Shown in pieces: positions 30,201 through 34,190 of a stretch of DNA of 64,000 nt. Numbering within the stretch: the first letter of the stretch is position 1; every line of letters starts with the position of its first letter. Source of the stretch: Aspidiotus rigidus. Its lineage: Eukaryota; Arthropoda; Insecta; Hemiptera; Diaspididae. Both the position numbers and the translations under genes were made by a program. The DNA lies in the NCBI GenBank assembly GCA_035079385.1, contig JAVHKY010000052.1, positions 13,020,001 through 13,084,000 of the forward strand. Reading direction: 5' to 3'. The notes under the pieces were generated by a model, which was not told the origin of the DNA, did no database searches, and saw only the letters and a program-made list of their open reading frames with translations.

Positions 30201-31224
30201 AAAAAAATCATCATCTTCATTATTCTTTCGCAATTCAATACTTCACCTTGCATTCTTGTATTAGAAACCGTCGTACTCGTTCACTTTCAGCGCGTCACCT
30301 GATTGAGGTCTCAATGCGGATACACAGTTTCCGTTTTCGTACTCATCGATGTCAGAATTATCTGAAGAGATTGTCAAAATCGACCCTTCCGAATTTCTTC
30401 TCAATTGATTGTGATCTATCGAATAAATGGAAAGAGAATAAAATCGATGTTTTCTTTCATAAAAAATGTGTTAAAAACTTCCATTTCGCATACTCGATTC
30501 TTGTTTTAGAAATACTCTTGAACCTTGGGAAGTAATGAAGTCATTAATGTTATTGATTACTTCTTCAGTTTCGAAATGTAAATTGTAATTCATCAATATT
30601 CTCTGAACGTGGCTGTCGAACTCGTCTCGGGATATGCCCTGAAACGTAAGCAATGGATCATTAGAATGTCGTTTCGCCACGATTAACCCACAAGTATTAA
30701 GGCCATAAAAGATGTGCATTACTTTTGGATTCGACTGTAACAATCTGAATATTTCTTTCCTACAATCTATATGCAACACGGGTTTCGGTAATTGAAAATG
30801 TTTGGCACGAGACTGCGAGTGTCGTGACCCGGCAAAACGTGGAGGGAGCGCATGACTTTTACGAGAAGGTTTCTGCTGCTGGACCAATTTACGTACATGT
30901 TCAGTCTTTTCATTCATCACCGGTTCAATCAAACTATCATAATTACCAGGTTGCAACAGCTGTGAAAAAACGCGGTGATATTCAGAGAAACCGGGTAAAT
31001 ATTATTTACTCAAAAGACAATTTGAACTCACGACTAACCCGTACAGTATCCGGCATTGACATGAAAAAATCATAAGTACTTCTGAAGTGAAATTTACGGT
31101 ACGGTATATCTTGATTTTCCAAGATTTTATATTCATGACGAAGGTTGTTGATGGTCAAACGGTGAGGTGACGATACTAATACAGCACGAATTGTACTCTT
31201 AATCGATTGTAATTCCTCGGTCAT
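3110..31224 (-). CDS. LOTUS-Tudor domain protein (TDRD5/Tejas-like), 13 exons
   Basis: Exons (minus strand, 5' to 3'): 31224-31039, 30959-30524, 30415-30277, 30192-30075, 28593-28446, 27873-27758, 27681-27493, 27400-27204, 26015-25874, 11149-10928, 7604-7512, 6637-6605, 3259-3110. All junctions keep frame and use GT/AG. About 723 codons are assembled. Domains: LOTUS 1 (about residues 5-62), LOTUS 2 (about 265-335), LOTUS 3 (about 352-425) and an extended Tudor domain (about 450-650) with the core FYIDYGTSDDV. Family knowledge: such proteins sit in germline nuage, where LOTUS domains bind Vasa-type helicases or RNA and Tudor domains read dimethyl-arginines on Piwi proteins. Three LOTUS plus one Tudor resembles TDRD5; TDRD7/Tapas is the alternative. 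A 6-nt leader follows an acceptor before ATG 31224, so a non-coding 5' exon is likely. The 3' end is unresolved: reading through exon 12 gives a stop at 6491-6493, whereas its GTAAGT donor leads to exon 13. Confidence 0.8.
3260..4029. other. intronic stretch, 5' flank of a Penelope-like element
   Basis: I see no exon. From about 3930 the plus strand contains a translatable stretch (starting around VHADLHKTKPRKLEL) that is probably the decayed N-terminal part of the following Penelope-like element, in a different frame from its RT. The rest shows no recognisable feature. Confidence 0.35.
4060..5300 (+). pseudogene. PLE-1 reverse transcriptase (frameshifted)
   Basis: The frame starting near 4057 (VVNLTDTVIPE...) runs to 4361, then shifts and continues from about 4345 (KGETLVIMTSAQYDLKM) to a TAA at 5134-5136, past which homology continues in the same frame (TVETGGNLLNYLDLSI). 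RT motifs are visible: PKLYGQVKLHK...MRPVV, SILSSFNVKSMFTKIP (normally S-F-D-V), GLPMGGPLSMLVADVF, and RYVDVLCVW in place of the YVDD catalytic box. Loss of catalytic Asp in two motifs means that it cannot be active. Confidence 0.85.
5301..6017 (+). pseudogene. PLE-1 C-terminal part with GIY-YIG endonuclease
   Basis: A frame open from about 5301 carries the RT thumb/connector region (IHKLAAINSAIHRLV...) and then the GIY-YIG nuclease: GIYKLKCGDCFAEYVGQTGR, where the 'GIY' and 'YVG' cores, the following R-x-R-L-K-E-H helix and the downstream H-C-x(6)-H are intact. It ends at a stop at 6015-6017. Family role: this nuclease nicks the target DNA to prime reverse transcription. It is intact in itself but cut off from the RT frame by the frameshift near 5300. 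Confidence 0.9.
6605..6637 (-). CDS. LOTUS-Tudor gene, exon 12 (alternative last exon to 6491)
   Basis: A strong acceptor (ctattttttcag) precedes the codons PASLLATNLPP and then a consensus GTAAGT donor, both in phase 0 with exons 11 and 13. If the donor is not used, the frame stays open for another 37 codons to a TAA at 6491-6493, which would make this the terminal coding exon. Both forms could exist as alternative transcripts. Confidence 0.55.
6871..7146. mobile_element. foldback MITE with about 50-bp inverted ends
   Basis: Left end 'acactaggcaacaattg' extending through 'ttgctgaagtga' is repeated inverted at the right end (7100-7146). A second internal hairpin lies at about 7035-7095 (aagcgttctttatcgagc / gctcgataaggaacgctt). 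No protein is encoded. It lies in the intron between exons 11 and 12 of the LOTUS-Tudor gene. Confidence 0.65.
7147..7300. repeat. AAT microsatellite split by a GC-rich insert
   Basis: (AAT)n tracts at about 7147-7178 and 7250-7296 flank a 70-base GC-rich insert built of short palindromic pieces such as 'gcgcgaagcgcgag' and 'ctagccgcaagtggctag'. The base composition of the insert is unlike anything around it. Confidence 0.7.
7512..7604 (-). CDS. LOTUS-Tudor gene, exon 11 (end of the Tudor domain)
   Basis: The acceptor 'attctattccag' is followed by 31 codons (YLEVHLWASIGEDRVSVHRQ...) and a GTAAAA donor, phase 0 at both ends. The pattern V-x-L-W-x-S-x-x-E-D is the typical last strand of an extended Tudor (SN-like) domain, and it joins exon 10 without frame change. 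Confidence 0.8.
8077..8087. repeat. MULE target-site duplication, left copy
   Basis: 'CCTGGGAAAAT' here and again at 10698-10708, directly flanking the MULE on both sides in the same orientation. The 11-bp length fits the Mutator superfamily, whose usual range is about 8-11 bp. Confidence 0.75.
8341..8480 (+). repeat. short tandem repeat inside the MULE
   Basis: About 2.5 copies of a roughly 57-bp unit beginning 'aggttcaaaaaaattcatcg' and containing 'aaagtcaaaacaaaaaaata'. It lies between the left terminal array and the 3' end of the transposase gene. A 61-codon Lys-rich ORF across it is a by-product of the repeat. Confidence 0.7.
8538..9990 (-). pseudogene. MULE transposase with FLYWCH zinc finger (two in-frame stops)
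   Basis: Reading on the minus strand from about 9990: a FLYWCH-type zinc finger (W-R-C ... K-K-C-R-A-R-L ... H-I-T-H at about 9920-9790) is interrupted by a TAA at 9876-9878. The 364-codon open frame 9833-8742 holds the MULE DDE catalytic core: D in LVDGTFKTSP, D in VLMDFERAVINVF, the C-x(2)-H-like FFHLCQCLMRR, and E in NNAVEEWHTGF. A TAG at 8739-8741 is followed by 66 further in-frame codons with normal C-terminal MULE sequence (EPLPKRKKVYRDSAARL) ending at 8538. The three blocks stay in one frame, so only point changes break the gene. Function by family: cuts and rejoins its own terminal repeats. Confidence 0.85.
10698..10708. repeat. MULE target-site duplication, right copy
   Basis: Second copy of 'CCTGGGAAAAT', matching 8077-8087. 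The sequence without the insertion would read as ordinary intron of the LOTUS-Tudor gene. Confidence 0.75.
10928..11149 (-). CDS. LOTUS-Tudor gene, exon 10 (Tudor core)
   Basis: Acceptor 'cttatttttcag', 74 codons, then donor at AAG|GTTTAT, phase 0 at both ends. It contains the canonical Tudor strand pair FYIDYGTSDDV followed by the usual L-R-x-L-x-x-x-F...P-x-x-x-x-x-A-x-L and a SNase-like tail (YSPEVCKQFLRLF...). This is the most diagnostic exon for the gene. Upstream lies a 14.7 kb intron, full of repeats. Confidence 0.9.
11640..12077 (+). repeat. dispersed repeat DR-B, copy 1, left part
   Basis: Near-identical in inverted orientation to 22315-22715 (shared text includes 'taaatatctcgctaaatacg' and 'ttgtcgcgcggcgttgacgcg'). 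Here it is interrupted by a 2.26 kb insertion and resumes at 14335. The 65-codon ORF within it is not conserved coding sequence. Confidence 0.75.
12078..14334. mobile_element. unclassified 2.26 kb insertion in DR-B with 11-bp target duplication
   Basis: 'ATATAGGAAAA' occurs at 12067-12077 and 14335-14345, and the copy at 22.3 kb runs straight through the junction without the 2257 bases in between, so this is an insertion. I find no terminal inverted repeat, LTR or recognisable protein. Short minus-strand ORFs at 12909-13196 and 13665-13886 match nothing I know. It contains a palindromic MITE (12495-12635) and an A-run at about 13608-13626. Confidence 0.65.
12495..12635. mobile_element. short palindromic MITE
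   Basis: 'atatgtgaccccgtctacag' is mirrored at the right as 'ctgtagacggggtcacatat'. The arms are about 60 bp (continuing through cttgatcaatattat), with a small loop, so single strands would form a near-perfect hairpin. It has no coding capacity. Confidence 0.75.
14335..14402 (+). repeat. dispersed repeat DR-B, copy 1, right part
   Basis: 'ggaaaatgtttctaaaaaat' through 'ggccaatcgtaaataaaaaa' matches the inverse of 22250-22315. It ends where the 22.2 kb copy also ends, which defines one border of DR-B. Confidence 0.7.
14600..15130 (+). repeat. decayed non-LTR RNase H fragment mixed with DR-A pieces
   Basis: 14600-14760 resembles the right half of DR-A. 14815-15085 reads as a decayed I-clade RNase H region (Ser-rich segment near SSCYSSGALINCLHA, then KIDVETKEATNHP, which resembles the end of the RNase H domain). 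15086-15130 is again the right end of DR-A. The 99-codon ORF at 14815-15114 is a chance frame across this mosaic. Confidence 0.5.
15432..15909 (+). mobile_element. 5'-truncated I-clade (I/Jockey-like) non-LTR retrotransposon tail
   Basis: One frame of 102 codons (15432-15740) encodes the signature C-terminus of these elements: WSSSQRNSRQEEVILARLR, then IGHTRLTHTYLL, then a zinc-knuckle-like C-x2-C...H...C (PPSCPHCLQENLSVDHFFSCP). It ends with a stop, about 150 bases of 3' UTR with 'aaataaccctcgtgcag', and a poly-A of about 20. The same 3' UTR motif with poly-A recurs at about 32085-32140. The 5' truncation is normal for LINE-type insertion. Confidence 0.85.
16075..16800 (+). repeat. DR-A array with partial tandem copies
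   Basis: A left half (16290-16430), a full unit (16431-16745) and a third partial unit (16746-16800) follow each other. The third is interrupted by the giant foldback element and resumes at 19885. The leader 16075-16290 (containing 'ttcttcatcacaatacacg') is matched at 20070-20165, so the true repeating unit is longer than DR-A alone. Confidence 0.7.
17088..17165 (-). other. tRNA-derived (A-box) segment, left arm
   Basis: On the minus strand 'ctcgtggccgagtggtcaag' matches the 5' half and RNA polymerase III A box of tRNA-Ser/Leu. No matching acceptor-stem 3' half follows, so it is not a functional tRNA and is more likely SINE-derived. The mirror copy is at about 19498-19575 on the plus strand. 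Confidence 0.4.
17505..18150 (+). repeat. minisatellite in the left arm of the foldback element
   Basis: About 12 imperfect units of 50-57 bp of the form 'gattctatcaattt...atggtttct...tggtctaa...aatgtt'. The same array occurs inverted at 18480-19150 in the right arm, in mirrored unit order, so the two arrays pair in the hairpin. Confidence 0.85.
18480..19150 (-). repeat. minisatellite in the right arm of the foldback element
   Basis: Inverted counterpart of 17505-18150 (units read 'gaaaccataaa...attgatagaatcaa...ttagacc'). Unit variants such as the one with 'tcaagatttataagttagac' occur at mirrored positions in both arms, so the palindrome formed after, or is maintained against, unit divergence. 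Confidence 0.85.
19885..20475 (+). repeat. DR-A continuation and a further DR-A copy
   Basis: 19885-20028 is the right half of the unit split by the foldback element; it is almost identical to 16600-16745. 20028-20165 matches the leader at 16075-16290. 20165-20475 is another complete DR-A. Confidence 0.75.
20510..22205. repeat. large inverted duplication of an uncharacterised gene fragment
   Basis: The plus-strand block 20510-21090 reappears inverted at 21630-22205 with only scattered differences and one deletion of about 27 bases in the left arm (near 20985). A 540-base spacer separates the arms. Both arms encode the same protein segment, including a conserved splice site pair. The right arm is the better preserved one. 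Confidence 0.8.
21090..22190 (-). pseudogene. uncharacterised multi-copy protein (FDNADFN / LGGCHFLMS type)
   Basis: The minus strand reads exon 1 (about 22190-22010: PWYAEQKGEIEDRKVRS..., then YPSCDNFLGGS), a short intron of about 120 bases with GT/AG, and exon 2 (about 21915-21400) with KCTTIAHTIMQATRPRSF, LHRKFESRNI, GFSASYNDVLMFENSA, FAFDN (FDNADFN at 21625-21605 after a small break) and the Pro-Gly-Ala stretch YCPPGAELVP. Further decayed homology (NQPLYFKAQENV, VVPWLGGCHFLMS) lies down to 21095. From memory, similar sequences occur in many copies in other invertebrate genomes without known function. Frame breaks and a stop near 21090 indicate a pseudogene. I do not assign a function. Confidence 0.55.
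22245..22715 (-). repeat. dispersed repeat DR-B, copy 2 (uninterrupted)
   Basis: Inverse of 11640-12077 joined directly to 14335-14402. This copy shows what DR-B looks like without the 2.26 kb insertion. It ends in a T-run at about 22693-22706. Confidence 0.75.
22860..23115 (+). pseudogene. non-LTR (RTE-like) reverse transcriptase fragment
   Basis: Plus strand: KLINGEYLNNLRYANDTVQIS matches the RT motif 'NLRFADD-x-x-L-I', here with YAND instead of YADD. After a frameshift it continues GIKKGLSTYVGKTQGINK and IVIDGEKMETVKEI, the next RT blocks. Stops and frame changes show it is dead. A second piece of probably the same element lies at 24195-24540. Confidence 0.65.
23116..23537. other. repeat-interrupted spacer between non-LTR pieces
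   Basis: No gene is recognised. Short minus-strand ORFs here lack splice signals or motifs. Confidence 0.3.
23538..23789 (+). pseudogene. C-terminal SWIM zinc-finger fragment (MULE-type transposase related)
   Basis: One frame from 23538 to a TGA at 23787 reads WKSFDEFKKYQYGV, stop, KIRINRNDTSDLFCSCPFF, LKDLTCKDSLGMLIRLQLC and a basic tail QKRKRGRPAKAKKALLVQ. C-x-C...C-x-D matches a SWIM finger (CxCx(n)CxH) with the last His changed to Asp. SWIM fingers are common at the C-terminus of MULE-type transposases and their host-gene relatives. The stop and lost ligand mark it as a remnant. The element that supplied it is not otherwise visible. Confidence 0.65.
24195..24540 (+). pseudogene. non-LTR (RTE-like) C-terminal fragment
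   Basis: RIAWKTFWSLKY, KALNL, CGxW-like and SMGRSIQEIKLRD segments occur in order but in different frames. These are typical of the region behind the RT in RTE-like elements. Several frameshifts are present. Confidence 0.45.
24580..25815 (+). repeat. composite dispersed repeat, copy 2
   Basis: Parallel to 890-2330. It includes a recognisable but broken RNase H end (FFTLVPGHKRV...EKFDKAAKQAINHPS at about 24820-24905) and the tail region at about 25040-25250, then the block ending in DR-A (25670-25810). It lies just downstream (in transcript order) of exon 9 of the LOTUS-Tudor gene. Confidence 0.6.
25874..26015 (-). CDS. LOTUS-Tudor gene, exon 9 (Tudor N-terminal strands)
   Basis: Acceptor 'cccattttcag', donor GCCAAG|GTATTT, phase 2 in and 0 out. 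It encodes APLISRNLLCACLYSSNSQW and HRVRVSSVSI, the first strands of a Tudor barrel (C-A-C-x-Y...W-x-R-x-x-V), which continue directly into exon 10 (FYIDYG). Confidence 0.88.
26204..26367. mobile_element. near-perfect 164-bp hairpin MITE
   Basis: The two halves are complementary with only a few mismatches; the centre is 'aacgttttcggtttaaccga', so there is essentially no loop. Ends read 'acacaagaggagtgtac' and its mirror. It lies in the short intron between exons 8 and 9 of the LOTUS-Tudor gene. Confidence 0.8.
26423..26794. mobile_element. TIR element of the CAGGGAACCTGTTYTAT family, short copy
   Basis: Left 'catggaacctgttctatggg' and right 'ataaaacaggttccctg' are inverted relatives. Inside are a GC-rich block ('gcgccgtccggc'), two or three copies of the 47-bp monomer 'tatcatatatagctcgag' and a 'tatactaggctta' block. 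The same modules, in the opposite order, occur at 45874-47500. TIRs starting CAGGG suggest hAT, but I see no clear 8-bp target duplication here. Confidence 0.55.
27204..27400 (-). CDS. LOTUS-Tudor gene, exon 8
   Basis: Acceptor 'ttgttttgaag', donor ACA|GTAAGT, phase 0 in and 2 out. It encodes DPFPPEVCNADFQLEADTFF and GKFYITHISKVD, the region that leads into an extended Tudor domain (the P-G-x-F-Y-I-x-H-I strand). Confidence 0.85.
27493..27681 (-). CDS. LOTUS-Tudor gene, exon 7 (second half of LOTUS 3)
   Basis: Acceptor 'tttatccatag', donor CTACCG|GTATAT, 63 codons, phase 0 at both ends. PYNQFGFANFDSFLQHLESS fits the F-G-F-x-x-x-x-x-F-L helix end of a LOTUS domain, followed by a linker (SRRSSCAPLP). 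Confidence 0.85.
27758..27873 (-). CDS. LOTUS-Tudor gene, exon 6 (first half of LOTUS 3)
   Basis: Acceptor 'tcttctcctag', donor TATGAA|GTAAAT, phase 1 in and 0 out. IPQSIIEELKKMLKNKEIST and SDLLSEYE form the first helices of a LOTUS domain, completed by exon 7. Confidence 0.85.
28080..28400. repeat. CTAGTATA-rich repeat remnant
   Basis: Many copies of 'tatactag' / 'ctagtata', with 'cacgtccggctgcgg' and a C-run at the left. These modules resemble parts of 26423-26794 and 45874-47500, so it may be a decayed piece of that TIR element. It lies in the intron between exons 5 and 6 of the LOTUS-Tudor gene. Confidence 0.45.
28446..28593 (-). CDS. LOTUS-Tudor gene, exon 5 (second half of LOTUS 2)
   Basis: Acceptor after a T-run (ttttttaaag), donor AAGG|GTTTGT, phase 0 in and 1 out. 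HKFGYPLSPREHGFTDVLDM followed by VANLPSVFKM is the typical second half of a LOTUS domain. It joins exon 4 (LTHKYK) across a 1.48 kb intron. Confidence 0.88.
28594..30074. other. intron 4 of the LOTUS-Tudor gene, no other feature seen
   Basis: No exon or mobile element is recognised on either strand. Short ORFs at 28566-28868 and 29287-29535 lack motifs and splice context. Confidence 0.4.
30075..30192 (-). CDS. LOTUS-Tudor gene, exon 4 (first half of LOTUS 2)
   Basis: Acceptor 'tttttttaattttag', donor TATAAA|GTAAGG, phase 2 in and 0 out. NLIRNLRTLLEDNEHNGIWL and TKLTHKYK match the N-terminal helices of a LOTUS domain, including the N-G-I-W-L turn. Confidence 0.85.
30277..30415 (-). CDS. LOTUS-Tudor gene, putative exon 3
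   Basis: Placed between exons 2 and 4 because it resolves their incompatible phases: acceptor 'ttattcgatag', donor AACGA|GTACGA (weak), phase 1 in and 2 out. It encodes an acidic, Ser-rich linker (SSDNSDIDEYENG). The weak donor makes the 3' border less certain. Confidence 0.6.
30524..30959 (-). CDS. LOTUS-Tudor gene, exon 2 (linker)
   Basis: Acceptor 'gcgttttttcacag', donor CAAG|GTTCAA, phase 0 in and 1 out. The first part (HVRKLVQQQKPSRK) resembles the basic segment that follows LOTUS 1 in this family. The rest (a KEIFRLLQSNPKVMHIFYG region and a helix EEVINNINDFI) is conserved-looking but not a domain I recognise. Confidence 0.75.
31039..31224 (-). CDS. LOTUS-Tudor gene, exon 1 (LOTUS 1)
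   Basis: ATG at 31224-31222 with 62 codons to a GTTAGT donor, phase 0. STIRAVLVSSPHRLTINNLR, HEYKILENQDIPYRKF and FRSTYDFFMSMPDTVR give a complete N-terminal LOTUS domain. A GTGAGT donor 7 bases further on looks stronger but would break the frame with exon 2. A probable acceptor (tttttgatcag) lies 6 bases before the ATG. Confidence 0.85.
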
Positions 31225-31419
31225 CTTGAGCTGATCAAAAATTGAAACAAATCATTATCTGAATGTTATCGAAGCCACTCTAACCTTACCAACTCAAAAA
31301 TAATCCTGAAAATATCCCAACTTGAAGAGAAATTTTGGTTTGTCTATTTGATTTCAAGACAAGAAACGAACATAATTATTGACCACGTTAGCGCGGCGAT
31401 CGTCAATTCGTATATAAAG

Positions 31420-31585
31420 CGATCTGTAACTGCCATACAAAATAGAATGGACGTATCTGCATATTGACGATCAGCAAAAAAGGGTATTGTTCCAAGTGTT
31501 GAAGCCTTGAAGGATCTCTTTTCTGCAGATTGTGAGTATGCAGATACGTCCATTCTACTTTGTACGGCAGTAGTAGTGGCGCTGT
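31420..31585. repeat. imperfect palindrome upstream of the LOTUS-Tudor ATG
   Basis: 'tgccatacaaaatagaatgg' with 'acgtatctgcata' recurs inverted at 31533-31570 ('tatgcagatacgtccattct'). The spacer is about 60 bases. ORFs on both strands here are palindrome shadows. It looks like a decayed foldback MITE. Confidence 0.55.
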
Positions 31586-31671
31586 TGTCGATGTCGAGAA
31601 GGTGATCACTGATCATTGGGATGTTAAGGGTATGCTCTAGCATAATTCCAATCCGTACCTATTTCGACCTT

Positions 31672-31845
31672 TCATTTGTTTTTGGTACTTGTTAAGCTGA
31701 TGTTTCTTATTTTTGGTTATTTTTTATCAGTTTAGGTCAATTTCGGTCGTGATTGGTCATTTTTAGGTCGTTATTTTCTCAATTTCGGCCATTAGTTGGT
31801 TGTGTTTCAACATTTTACGTCGATTTTTGTGGAAATCTCAATTAC
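31672..31845 (+). repeat. 174-bp direct repeat, copy 1
   Basis: Starts 'catttgtttttggtacttg' and ends 'gtggaaatctcaatta'. I see no mismatch to the copy at 32219-32392. It lies outside the pogo-type MITE. Confidence 0.85.
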
Positions 31846-32077
31846 CTTAGTGGGCACCTTATTAGAAGGTACCTGGGACAATAAGGTCTCAAACTAAGGT
31901 CTATTATTCGATCGTTATGGAGGCTAGGGAGTAGGGATTAGATAGTGATTGTTTTAGATAATACAGTGAACTCCGCTCATTGGAATCGAGTTGGGACCAG
32001 AGCAATGTAATTCAATTAACCGAAAAATTCTTATAAGCGAAAATGGTAAAAAAAAACTACACTTTTTTCTCAATAAC

Positions 32078-32140
32078 ATTGAATCAAACCAATAGCCCTC
32101 GTGCAGCTCTAGTGCTCGTAAAAATAAAAAAAAAAAATGA
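32078..32140 (+). mobile_element. tail of an I-clade non-LTR element inside the pogo-type MITE
   Basis: 'aatagccctcgtgcag', 'tgctcgtaaaaataaaaaaa' matches the 3' end of the non-LTR element at 15.83-15.91 kb, including its poly-A. Only the last 55 or so bases were inserted. Confidence 0.65.
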
Positions 32141-32218
32141 TTGAGATTACAAAATAATATGTTGATTTACCTCAACTAAAAGTAGTAATCAATCTTTTTT
32201 ACCTAAATTTTTTTTTTT

Positions 32219-32392
32219 TCATTTGTTTTTGGTACTTGTTAAGCTGATGTTTCTTATTTTTGGTTATTTTTTATCAGTTTAGGTCAATTTCGGTCGTGAT
32301 TGGTCATTTTTAGGTCGTTATTTTCTCAATTTCGGCCATTAGTTGGTTGTGTTTCAACATTTTACGTCGATTTTTGTGGAAATCTCAATTAG
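32219..32392 (+). repeat. 174-bp direct repeat, copy 2 (inside the pogo-type MITE)
   Basis: Identical to 31672-31845 as far as I can see, preceded here by a T-run. Perfect identity means the copying was recent. Confidence 0.85.
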
Positions 32393-32543
32393 ATTAAACG
32401 GGCTTATAATTACAATGAGCGGTAAATTTTACACCGTAAAGGATAAATCCGTTCCGTTCTAGCCGAATTCAATTCAATTATCCGGATTTTTCTACTAAGA
32501 GGGATTCCAATAAGCGGAGTTTACTGTATTTCCAAATTGTCTG

Positions 32544-32840
32544 CTAAAAAATTTTACATAATTTTGCAATGATTTTGTTCTCAAACGAAGGTGAATATTC
32601 GGAATACGAATAGCCTATCGAGAATCTCGAAGTTAATGATGAGTGAGAATGAATGAACACGGTATTTTCTATTCGCTCGTCTTTCTTGTAAAATTCAAAC
32701 GGAATGCCACATAAAAGAATTTTTAAATTATGACGATCTCGTGATATTTGTACAAAATTATCGAAGGTGATCTCATAATGATGTTTGTTTCTAATTTTCA
32801 ATATCAAATCGATCGGTGGCACATGCTTCACTGAGTTCAT
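32544..32840 (-). CDS. hypothetical coding exon captured in a TIR element
   Basis: 98 codons from ATG 32840 to TAG, non-repetitive composition (starting MNSVKHVPPIDLILKIRNK). A very strong splice acceptor (ttttttttcctttcag) lies 24 bases upstream of the ATG on the same strand. I recognise no family. It lies wholly within the 9-bp-TSD element, so it may be a fragment of a host gene carried by a Pack-MULE-like element, or a chance ORF. Confidence 0.35.
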   Translation of the reverse strand: MNSVKHVPPIDLILKIRNKHHYEITFDNFVQISRDRHNLKILLCGIPFEFYKKDERIENTVFIHSHSSLTSRFSIGYSYSEYSPSFENKIIAKLCKIF

Positions 32841-33913
32841 TTATTAAAAGTGATCGTGAAATAGCTGAAAGGAAAAAAAAATCATTCTCCTTGAGGTAGC
32901 ACTCCGAGCAAATTGGTAGCGAGACTAATACAATTAAATACAATGACAAAGACTTAGTTTAAAATGCTGGTATACTGTTATTGATACTAATTTTCCACAA
33001 GATGCAGCAATGAACACTTTGTTAACAAACTCAATTTTTTGTACAATTATGAACACTCACCTGTTGTGTTATCATTGCATCTCTACTATCCGTACATCAA
33101 ACCAGCGGAGGATGCAAGTACACATACCTTATGAAAATAAATTTTATAAAATATTATAAAATCTAAATAAATTTCGACCATGGCTGCACTGTGCCAGAAA
33201 CATTTCCACAACGTTTCATAAATTTCATTGTTATGAAACTGTAAAACTGAAACATCGGTCGAAATAGGTACGGATTGGAATTATGCTATGCTCTACCTAG
33301 TCACTCACACACAGAAAATACACGTGTATTACACAAAATGGTGTCTTGCGGGTAGTGATTTTTGCCCACATATAACATATCGAATAATGTACAAAATGAT
33401 TCGGAACGTGGTGTAATTTATTCTTGAAGTTGAGGAAAATACGGCTAATTAGTTGACAGATCGCGAAATATTCTGAATGTTCTCCAGGAAACGTTTAAAC
33501 TTACGTCTGAAGGGGCCATCTTCGAATCGTTGAATTCCAATTAATGAACAAAATTAGTTCGTGTGAACCAATTAGCCGTATTTTCCTAAGTTTTGTCTAC
33601 GTAAATACGAAGTTTCAATATATTACATGCTTTATTTAATCAGTTATCTCGGGGCAAAAATCGCAACATGTGATACATATTTTGTGTGTGTCTACGTGTG
33701 AGTGACTAGGTAGAGCATACCCTTAACCTAAGTTGCGTAAGTTGGTAGCCGTGTTCGAAGATGTGGGGGATAATTTTAACGTACCATGCTTCATGATGCG
33801 GAATTTGCAATTTTCAAACACGATTTAAATGATTACAATTTGTATTATCGAAAAATTATGTCCTATAATTCGTTTAAACACTTCAAGAGAATCGATAACT
33901 GAAAGAAGTAATT

Positions 33914-34126
33914 CTAATAATGAAGTATTGAGTCACCTACGACTAATTGAAAATCTCGATTCTCATGGCCCAATACATTGAAGGTAAAATCGTCACCCAG
34001 AAATTTAAGCGAGTGTGGCGAGAGAGGAAGGCGAAACATCACTGATAAGAATCCTCTGCGCGCTGTTGTCATTTTCTGCATTCCGGCTTTATATAAAGTA
34101 GGCCGTGTTCTAGCGCTACCAAACAT
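33914..34126 (-). CDS. hypothetical first exon, unknown gene
   Basis: ATG at 34126 opens 70 codons of mixed composition (TRPTLYKAGMQKMTTARRGF, RLPLSPHSLKFLGDDFTF, then FNVLGHENRDFQLV). GT donors occur at about 33927 and 33923 (GTAGGTGAC). No downstream exon could be identified because the TTAA MITE begins 190 bases away. No family is recognised. Confidence 0.35.
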   Translation of the reverse strand: MFGSARTRPTLYKAGMQKMTTARRGFLSVMFRLPLSPHSLKFLGDDFTFNVLGHENRDFQLVVGDSILHY

Positions 34127-34190
34127 GGGTTAACATCCCAATTGCGTTTTTCACCATAAGACTGGACAGCACGTTAATAAAATCGACCTG

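Larger units (their letters stand above)
31974..32526. mobile_element. pogo/Tigger-type MITE with TA target duplication
   Basis: Ends 'cagtgaactccgctcattgg' and inverted 'ccaataagcggagtttactg', flanked by TA on both sides. TIR sequence and TA target fit the pogo/Tigger branch of Tc1-mariner. The interior holds a short non-LTR tail and a copy of the 174-bp block. No transposase is present. Confidence 0.8.
31640..33286. mobile_element. nested TIR element with 30-bp TIR and 9-bp target duplication
   Basis: TIR begins 'gcataattccaatccgtacc' and is perfect for 30 bases at both ends. The flanking 'TATGCTCTA' occurs at 31631-31639 and 33287-33295. A 9-bp duplication with long TIRs fits a non-autonomous MULE. 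It contains a pogo-type MITE, two identical 174-bp blocks and a coding-like exon (32544-32840). Confidence 0.8.
31624..33726. mobile_element. TTAA-flanked MITE, copy 1 (split by a nested insertion)
   Basis: Left end 'ttaagggtatgctcta' (31624-31639) and the remainder (33296-33726, ending 'gagcatacccttaa') make a 447-bp element once the nested 1.65 kb insertion is removed. It is nearly identical to 38951-39402. TTAA ends and TIR 'ttaagggtatgctctacc' suggest a piggyBac-type MITE. Confidence 0.8.

Noticed and set aside
31032..31038. GTGAGT donor 7 bases beyond the chosen end of exon 1
   Set aside because: Stronger consensus, but it leaves phase 1 while the only acceptor of exon 2 is in phase 0; the GTTAGT donor keeps the frame.
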